Translations under genes and position numbers: made by a program
Shown here: positions 56,547 to 64,000 of the stretch, piece by piece
Layout: each line of letters starts with the position of its first letter
How positions within the stretch are numbered: the first letter of the stretch is position 1
From: Talinum fruticosum
Lineage: Eukaryota; Streptophyta; Magnoliopsida; Caryophyllales; Talinaceae
Length of the DNA stretch: 64,000 nucleotides
Assembly (NCBI GenBank): GCA_021018815.1
Contig: JAITYX010000028.1
Coordinates: 5,845,001-5,909,000 of the forward strand
Reading direction: 5' to 3'
Notes under the pieces: generated by a model
Database searches by the model: none
What the model was told of the DNA's origin: nothing
The model's input: the letters and a program-made list of their open reading frames with translations, nothing else

Positions 56547-58210
56547 AAATTAATTGTTATTGTTTCCTCTATTATTGTTGAGCAATTTTAATGATCTTCC
56601 ATAGCTTCTTATTAATTCTTTAGGGATTTCTTGTTCATCTTTAGAGGCAAAATAATTAAAAATGGTAGAAGGCAAGGAGTAAGCAGAAATCTTCATGTTA
56701 TTGAATGAAGAAATGAGTATATCGAGACTTGGAAGTCGAAACAACGAAATTAGAAACAACGGAACTAGAAGATGAACTAGAAGCAATAGGAACATAAACA
56801 AAAGCCCTAGTGCTAGACTTAGGAATGGAATGCTCTCCTAAGCTAACAACAAATTGTTGGCCCTCCTCGGTATTGATCCAAGTAATATGCTTGGACCCTT
56901 CGACGTCAACGTCGGTAATGAATCTGGACGGATCAAGCTGCGGGTGCGACATGGCTCGAGATAATACTGAAACTAAATTCCCCTCTAAGTTCCACTCCTG
57001 TCCAAATAGTAGACCGAAGATATTACTCCAAGCCTAGTTGGTCTATTCTGGTATGAACTAGCCCTCGTTAAGGAGGCAAGATGCCTCCTTTTCTAATAAA
57101 TAACAGTCATTAAAAATTTTCAAACTGGGTACCAAGATGCCCTTCTCCTTGAGGTAATAAGGCTCAAGCAAGCCATAGTAGAGGAAGTCATCCCCTTCTT
57201 TTAGGAATTGCTCATTTAGAGTAGGAGGAAAGGGTTTGATGGAACGGACTATGTATAGTGTAGTCCTCTTAGTTTGAACTTCCCACTTGGCTTGGGCTAT
57301 TTCCTTAACAGATGAGGTTGATATCCTAGCCGAAATTTATAATTGTTAATGGGTTCAAGGGGTAGAAATATAAGGTGGTATGTCTTCGAGCCTACAGCTA
57401 AGCCTTGAAAATACCCCTTCTTCTTAAGCATGCTAGGGTTACTATAAAGATTGAAGTTAAGAGGTGCTTCATCCTTTTCTAAGGCGGTGATAGTCTCAAA
57501 CCCGAAAGCTCTTCATTAGCGTTGTGCTCAATTTCGATGACCGATTCTTTGGAGGTGATGGTAGCATAGAGATTGTCCCTATTGATGGTTATGACCTGTC
57601 ATTTGATGATCATCTTAACTTTTTGGTGCAATGTAGAGGGCACTACTTGATGGTCATGTTACCAAGGCCATCCTAAAAACAGAGTTGAATATAGTCTGGA
57701 ATGTTTAGGACTTAGAATTCAATGTTCTTCAGCACCAGCCCTACATTAATGGGTAGAGTTACTTGTACTCGAGACTGTTATAATAGAGTTATCATAGGCT
57801 CGGAGATTAACTATCTGTTTAGAGAGTTTTTCTCTCTAATTCCTAACCTTTTGGCTGCCCTCCAATGGCACGCATTCACAAGCAGACTTATTGTACCAAG
57901 GTTAGGGGAATGAACTTGTTAGTGCAAGTTGGTTAAATAAAGGGCATTGTTTTATGTAGCGCCTTCTTCAGGAAGATCTTTTTGGTCGAAGGTAATGGTT
58001 CTATCCCCACTTGTTGACCAATCCTACTACTTTCTCGAGTGCGGTTTCGGGAGAGACCTCAATTTTACTAAGTGCGTCAATTAAGGCCTGCCTATGTTTT
58101 TGGGAAGCGAGATATGAGTTGCTATATAGAGATGTTAGCTTTTAATTTTTGAAGCTATTTTAGGATTGGATCTTCTTCTTTAGTAGCTTCGAGGTTCTTT
58201 TGGAGTTTCA
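56547..58210 (-). pseudogene. element H protease-RT linker and protease region
   Basis: On the minus strand, a block with a GxPWxHDHQVVPSTLHQKVK character (~57700-57600) matches the end of Tat-type protease regions (LLGRPW...STLHQ type, from recollection). It is followed by ITSKESVIEIEHNANEE (~57560-57510) and GFETITALEKDEAPLNF. Open stretches of 84 and 83 codons at 56952-56698 and 56801-56550 end in DEQEIPKELIRSYGRSLKLL just before the RT. Frame changes are numerous. The stretch 57900-58200 gives no clear domain. Confidence 0.65.
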
Positions 58211-59690
58211 TGAGTCTATTGTGGATCCATGAGTGCATTATACCCTCCGGATCTAATAAGGAATTGTATTTCTGGACTCTTTGATTCCTCCCAAAAGTCT
58301 TCCTCTTCTAAGGATGTTATACCCCGGAAGAAGTTGTTGTTGTCACTATTGTTTTTGGTTTCATACACGTGTTTCTTATCACTTACCCATAATCCATGGA
58401 CTTCTCGGTTTAAAGGAGGCAAGCCGAGAAGTGGTTTGGACTCATTAATGTCTTGAATGAAGACAGAGGGGTCCCACTGACCTGGAATTGGTTCGGAGAA
58501 AATGGCTAAGGTACTGCCTTAGTTGGAGGTTTTCTTATCATGAGACCGATAGTTACCTCTATACCTAATCACGACTTTTGTGGTCGTGGTAGATAGTTCT
58601 TCTTTTATCAACATATTGACATCTTTAAGGGTTAAGAAACTCATGAAAGGTAGGAATTTGAGATGTTGATTGTATGCAGGCTGAAGGTTCTTCATGATGA
58701 TCCGTACTTGGTCCTTCTCGGAAGGTCGGTTCACTATGTGGGCAGCCTTTGCCCTCTATATGGTGAGAAAGTCTATAAAGCTCTCTTTCTCACCTTGCGT
58801 GATAAACTCCAAGTCCCTAAGTGTGACAGGTAGATCAATGTTATAGGAGTATTGATGTAGGAAACTCTTATACAGATTAGTCCAATTAGTGACCTTGCGT
58901 GGTTCAACCATATTATACCATTTCATTACGTCAATATCAAAAGTTCATGGGAAAATGATGTGGTAAGTTTCTTCTAGTATATTCTTACGAGTCATTGGTA
59001 CTAAGAAATTGCGAACATGGTGATGGGGATTCTTAAAACCTTGAAACTTGATATCGGACATGGTAAACATAGGGGGTAGTTTCCTTTGGGGATTGAAGTG
59101 AATCCCTTATGGTCAAAATAATGATACTCGAACATGGGTGACTCCCTTAACATTTGTTCTATCCGATCCATACCGTATCAAGCTTAGATTTATGTTTGGG
59201 ACTCGCCTAGAGAAGATGGACTAAGTGGAGGTGGAGGACCTCCTCCTCTTTTTAATCGTTCTTCTTCCTGATCTTTCGACTATCCTCAATAGCTTTTAGG
59301 ATAGCCTTGAGATCGCTCGCTGTGGACTCTATTTTCTTATCCTGAGCCTCAACCTTAACTTCCATTTTGGCTAAGGTTTCATTGAGCAATGTAAACACAG
59401 GAGATTGTTACTGGTGTTTCGTCCATTGGAGGAGAATTCTTTTTCGATGCTTGTCTTATGACGGAAAATAGACCGAACCGAGTGTGGCATGCACCGAAGT
59501 ATGTCACACTAGTGTAGACCGCGGGGCGGAACATGGTGCGGAGCAGGGAGAAGATCTGCCGGACCCCTTGTTCGGGCATTCTAACCTTTTGGAGCTCGGA
59601 TTCGAAGATACTCAATTGCACTACACTTCCCCATTTTGCAGCCCAAAGGATGATGCTTAGGATCATGTGAAAGAGTACCATTTTTTAGAG
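58210..59690 (-). pseudogene. element H gag
   Basis: On the minus strand, a coiled-coil-like N-terminus TLAKMEVKVEAQDKKIE lies at ~59370-59310, then MLRESPMFEYHYFD (~59160) and MSDIKFQGFKNPHHHVRNFL (59060-59000). The retrotransposon gag core follows: MKWYNMVEPRKVTNW (~58920), SFLHQYSYNIDLP (~58860), TQGEKESFIDFL (~58790) and RPSEKDQVRIIMKNLQPAY (58730-58675). These features fit Ty3/gypsy gag of the Tat type. No zinc knuckle is seen. Stops interrupt it near 58960 and 58760. Confidence 0.72.
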
Positions 59691-59829
59691 TAACGGTCTT
59701 AAGCGCGGGACCCTAAGGGATTAAGAATGGTTTTATTTGGATGCACATAAGGAATGCAAAACAGATGAAATGTATGCAATGATGTTTATGACTTAATTTG
59801 GGATAATTTTATGATTTAGCTAATGCATA

Positions 59830-60195
59830 AATGATTGATCCTAATTGAAGATGGATTTGTCTTGTCTAGATGAATAATGAAAATGCAAAATAGATTCACC
59901 TAATTTAAGACGAGTTTTATTTTGGCTAAATAAAAAATGAAAAATGCGGAATGCACTCACCTAATTTGAGATTTATTTTGGCTAGATGAAATAATAAAAA
60001 TGAAAAATGGAGTCACCTAATTGGAGATGAGTTTTATTTTGGCTAAATGAAATAATGAAAATGCGAAACGAACTCACCTAATTTGAGATGAGTTTTATTT
60101 TGGCTAAATGAAATAATGAAAATACGAAATGGACTCTCCTAATTTGAGATGAGTTTTAATTTGGCTAAATGAGATACTGAAAATGCGAAATGGAA
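59830..60195 (-). repeat. ~61-bp tandem repeats upstream of element H gag
   Basis: About six copies of a unit built around CCTAATTTGAGATGAG (+ strand), followed by TTTTATTTTGGCTAAATG and an AATGAAAATGCGAAATGG-like part. The copies towards 60195 are most alike and those towards 59830 diverge. Tat/Ogre-type elements are known to carry tandem repeats in untranslated parts. Confidence 0.88.
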
Positions 60196-60865
60196 ATGCA
60201 CACAAATAAAAAGGTCAAAATCTAAAGATTAACCGATCGAAGAGATAGAAGGGGCCTTGGTTAGACCCTTTTGGACTGACCGGCTATGATCGCCTAGAGT
60301 GCCTAAAAAATTTTTTAGGATGATTCTGAAATGTAAGTAATGGACTAACCTAAAAGTGAAAGATAATTTGAACTTTTGGTTAAGATGCACATAATGGACT
60401 GACTCTAGGAATGATATTTTATTTGCGCCCATGCAAGGGCTAATCGGCACTCCTCACCTATTCCTAAAGGCTCACAAGTAGATGATTAAATCTAAAAACA
60501 ACCACACTTATCCAAGCATGTAAATGAAGAGACAGGGTGCCACCTAATGACCAAGGGTCTATGGTCAAAAGATGGTTAAATCTAGGTAGGATACATGGTG
60601 TCTCATAGTCCCGGGATTTTGTCCTCCGCGGCATGCTATGAGGGAAGAGGTACCGCCCGTTGAAAATCAAGCCTAGTTGGGCCCGTCTGGGATGCAGTTG
60701 GAACCTCCTCCAAAAATTATTCTTTAAAGGGTAAAGCCTAATGGTCCACCAAATAAAAATAAACTATGTTCAAGGTTGCCTAAAATGCGGGATGCCTAAT
60801 GCAAATATATTATTAAAGCCTACTACTTAAATTTTCAAGTTTCGCCCTCTTAATAAGTGATTAGT
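60196..60865 (-). other. element H 5' untranslated leader
   Basis: Non-coding DNA lies between the PBS and the tandem repeats. I see no gene or RNA structure I can support. Confidence 0.6.
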
Positions 60866-60883
60866 CCCTAGTGGAGTTGCCAT
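60866..60883 (-). promoter_or_regulatory. primer binding site of element H
   Basis: The minus strand reads ATGGCAACTCCACTAGGG right after the LTR end CCTACA. It resembles the GGCGACTCCACTGGGGA-type site of Tat/Ogre elements (from memory). Confidence 0.65.
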
Positions 60884-62160
60884 TGTAGGAACCACGGTCC
60901 TATCCCTAAGAAGGGGGCTACAAACATTCCCCACGGATTGACGGGTTTTGAAATTTTCTTTTTTTCCTTAAGATGGAAATGATTTTAGGGTTTTGAAAAT
61001 TGATTTTAGAAAGTGGGAGGAACCTCTTATTAGGATTTTCGAATTTTATAAGTTGAATTAAAATGAATTAAATTGAATTGAATGGCGGTTTTATTAGTTG
61101 TTTTATTTTAGAAATTATTTTCGAAATCCCGGGATATTATTTGTTAACCAAAAATAAAAGAAAACTATGGTTTATTAAATTTGTCGTGAGGCTTTAGGGC
61201 CAAACTGGTGTGAAAACACTAGTTTAGACCCAAGCCTCACCCATTGGCCACTTGGCACCGGCAAGAGCTAGTGCCTACTGGTCGTGGCTGACTGGTTGGC
61301 AAATCCAAAAACTCCTTTTTTAATTGTTCGATCGAAATAACTTAGAGGCATATTTAGGAGAAATAAAATTAGAAAAGAGAGTCGTTAGTCGGTTTTTTAG
61401 GAATGAAAATTAAAAAAATAAAAGAAATGCTCTTCCAATCTTAGTATATGAAAACTAAGCTTGGAAAAGGCTAAAAAATGGCTCCGTTGGTGTACAACCG
61501 AGAATCGAATTTGGGGCCGATGGTACGAAACATAGGGATAAACCCTTCGTTATGCTTGTCAAACGACGACCATTACTAGTGTGAATACTGAATTTACATA
61601 ACTTATTAAACACAAGCAAAAAACATGCGAGACAGAATTAAAAGCAACCAAAACATGATAATGAAAGCAATAAAGGAAGATATGAAAAGCGATAAAGAAA
61701 GCAAAAGCGAAAAGAAAAGAAAAGCGGAAAGAAAAGAAAGTGAGAAACTAAAACGATTACATCGGGTAGGGAGTAATTAAAAATGATACAACTTTTCTTC
61801 ACAATATAGAAAGTAGTAAAAACGTAAAATACACAAACCATCGTGAAGGCCAAATTGGTGCCCTCGGGTTGTCCCACCTGCTAATTTGGATCTCGGATCT
61901 AGATATTTTGATTCGATGGTGGTGATTCGAGAAGGATTTTTGTAAGTTTTTGTGGAGGTGAATTAAAGATGTATGGAGAGTTAGAAAGATCAACTGAAAG
62001 GATACCAAGAGATCAAAATCACTGAATATTCAGTAGCTCTTAGTTACGATTCAGCAACGTAATGCTTAGGAAAGAACCCTTCAAGCTTAGTATTCAGCAG
62101 CGTGACGCCGAGGAATAAGTCTGTATCAAAAAATGAGAACCTAAGCTCTCTACTTATAGG
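60884..62160 (-). repeat. partial 5' LTR of element H
   Basis: The LTR end is TTCCTACA at 60884. On the minus strand a TATA-like CCTATAAGTAGAGAGC lies at the upper edge (62145-62160), so U5, R and the promoter edge remain while U3 is cut off by the Tekay-like LTR at 62161. The stretch has no credible ORF. Confidence 0.7.
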
Positions 62161-64000
62161 TGTAATAACCCGACCCTAAATCACTTTATTTATTTTACTA
62201 ATTATAAAATTTATATAATCGAGTGTGCACACTCCAATTCGACATTTGGATTACTTTTTTTATATGTGTGTTATGCGGCTAAGGCGACATAGTGGCCTCC
62301 AATGAAATTTCATAATAATAATTGTAAATTTATGCATATGTTTAAAAAAAATTTAAAAATTGTATTAATATATAATACATATAAATGCGAAGGTACATGG
62401 TTATAATGCCATTAACGATTATATTTTAAACAAATCGTTATATTTAAGAATGGATCGTATAATTTATATGCAATACTAATTAAATGAAATAAAATAACAA
62501 TAAAATAACAATAATAATAACAAATAAAAATCAGAATTTTCTAGAGTTAACTTGAAACAAAGAAACAAAAAATAATAATAAAACAAGCTGATTTTTTTTA
62601 GAAAAATCAAGAAATGGTTTATGGAATTATCCAAATAAAAAAATAAAAACAAAAAAAATAATGAAAATAAAAATATCAGCTACACAATTGGGTTTAAGGC
62701 AAAGCAATTTCAATTTTCCTCAACTCTCTCTCTCTTGCGTCCCCTCACTAACTCCACTTGCTCGCCGCCTCTCCTTCGACCACTAGCGTAGCCGACGCCG
62801 ACCTTCCCCTCTCCCTCTCTCTCTCTCTCTCCGTCGCTCTCGCTCTCTCTATCCCCCTCTCTTCCTTGTACTTGCCTTGCCCTGTTGCGACCCACTCCCG
62901 GCCAACCACCAGCTGCAACTCGGTAGGCTGGAAGTTGACGTTGGTGCTTCCCGAGTAGCCGCCGGACCTCCGTTGCTCACCACCACCGCTCCTTCTCCTT
63001 GGCTTCCACTCTTGGGTTTGAAGGTGAAACCAAGATCATCTCCCTTAGCTATCTATCTATTGATTGTAGTTATAAATTGAATTATATGACTTAGAAAGAT
63101 GTTTATGATGTGAATTTAAAGATTGAATTGGGAAAAATTTGAATTGGTGTGAATGCTTGAGATTTGATATTTTGGTGGAGTGATTGTGTATAAAGGTGAC
63201 TAAATGTGATATTTTTTTTGAAATTATGATTTAGTGAATTAAATTGGGGATGTTTTGATATAGAATTTGAGTAATTTGATGGTTTTCATTGTATTATGAA
63301 ATTGGATATATTTAAGCAAAATAAAGGGAAGATGTGTAGAGATTGAAATTAGATAATAAATATAGAGGTATGCGAATATTTAAGAAATTTAGTGTGTTTA
63401 ATTGTATATGTGGATGTGAATTTTGTTGAGCAAGGGAGGCAAATAAACTTAAAAGTAATGTTTTGTGGGATATATGGATTTTGAGCAAATTAATTAATTT
63501 ATGAAAGGGTGATGAAGTGTTGTACTATAACCTTGTGTAACTTTAGTTGTCCCACATTATTCTTGAATGTGAATTCGTTTGAAGGAAATATTAGTGTTAT
63601 TGAAGTAAGTAAGTTACATGTGGGTTTGAGGTTACAAAAATATTGAGTTAAAGAATATTTATATGTTAATTTGAGTTGGTTAGTCAAGTTGAGGATTGAT
63701 ATTAAGTGAAAAATGAGTTAATGACAAGGATTTGAAGTATTGTTTAAGTTTGATATGATTAAGCGAGTTCTAGTAGTAGTTGGGAAGTTAGAATCATGTT
63801 TTATATGCTCAACAAGTTGCAATGGCTAAAGTATGAATAAATTTCAAAATGAAAATATTTTTATCTTAAGTAAATTAACAAATCAAAGTCACGTAAAACT
63901 CAACAAAGTTAGCTTAACTAATTCTTATGAAGTAAGGTATAAGCATTATCCAAATTTAATTAGAGATAGTATTCAATGAAACTTAATTTAAATATTACTA
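62161..64000 (+). repeat. start of a second Tekay/Del-like LTR
   Basis: It begins TGTAATAACCCGACCC and follows the LTR at 3357 block by block (CACTCCAATTCGACATTT, TTATGCGGCTAAGGCGAC, AT-rich part, a CT-rich leader at 62710-63010, then GAAG|GTGAAAC at 63020-63030). With 1840 bp visible of an expected ~2.6 kb, it runs off the window. It may be a 5' LTR or a solo LTR. It interrupts the element H LTR. ORFs in the CT-rich part are low-complexity. Confidence 0.85.

Larger units (their letters stand above)
43550..62160 (-). mobile_element. Ty3/gypsy Tat/Ogre-like element H (split, minus strand)
   Basis: Pieces from 5' to 3' are a partial LTR (60884-62160), PBS, tandem repeats, gag, protease region, RT and the start of RNase H. 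RNase H is cut at 43550 by element D. RT is split by element G (44527-54864) and by a solo LTR (55157-56541). RT motifs (VFAWSYKDM, DLNKASPKDNFPLP) are typical of the non-chromovirus Tat/Athila branch. Repeats near gag and a GGCAACTCCACT-type PBS favour Tat/Ogre. Confidence 0.8.

Noticed and set aside
1..64000. CRISPR arrays, bacterial operons, viral genomes or host exons
   Set aside because: No spaced short repeats, ribosome-binding sites or host protein domains were found. Everything recognisable belongs to plant LTR retrotransposons.

Overview
The window is intergenic plant DNA, most likely from a flowering plant and probably a eudicot. It is built almost entirely of LTR retrotransposons inserted into one another. 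I found no host protein-coding gene, no tRNA or rRNA gene, and no bacterial or CRISPR feature. The plant call rests on three element lineages: Ty1/copia SIRE/Maximus-like, Ty3/gypsy Tekay/Del chromovirus-like, and Ty3/gypsy Tat/Ogre-like. It also rests on the methionine-tRNA-type primer sites and on long TG...CA LTRs flanked by 5-bp target-site duplications (TSDs). All coding regions are broken by frameshifts and stops, so they are described as decayed domain strings.

Layout. (1) 1-5995: 3' half of a Tekay-like element on + (protease end, RT, RNase H, integrase, chromodomain, then the 3' LTR 3357-5995). (2) 5996-37600: a minus-strand SIRE-like copy, 'element B', split by two younger SIRE-like copies. 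Element A (6422-16995, +) lies in its 3' untranslated part. Element C (22449-35933, +, perfect TSD CTTGT) lies in its gag. Element C itself carries a 3.17-kb solo chromovirus LTR (24911-28076, perfect TSD AAGAG) in its gag. (3) 37601-43549: 'element D', a 5'-truncated SIRE-like copy (+). Its 3' LTR is split by solo LTR F (40768-42254). (4) 43550-62160: 'element H', a minus-strand Tat/Ogre-like element (RNase H/RT, protease, gag, tandem repeats, PBS, partial LTR). It is split by a complete SIRE-like copy G (44527-54864, -) and by a small solo LTR (55157-56541, perfect TSD ACCCT). (5) 62161-64000: start of a second Tekay-like LTR, running off the window.

The five SIRE-like copies (A, B, C, D, G) share one plan: LTR, PBS, gag with a zinc knuckle, protease-integrase-RT-RNase H, a 0.3-0.65 kb spacer, an additional ORF (aORF) of unknown function, then the PPT and LTR. 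G lacks the PPT. All five spacers carry TATAAATA 170-260 bp before the aORF start. In four of them it is accompanied by a cluster of AACGG motifs, the core of the plant mitosis-specific activator (MSA) element. The LTR promoters carry the same combination. I infer a second, internal promoter that drives the aORF. This is the most interesting biological signal I see.

A caution: differences between the paired LTRs of A and of G fall very often at CTCG/CGAG tetranucleotides and are mostly 1-3 nt indels. Some of the frameshifts may therefore be consensus errors rather than biology.
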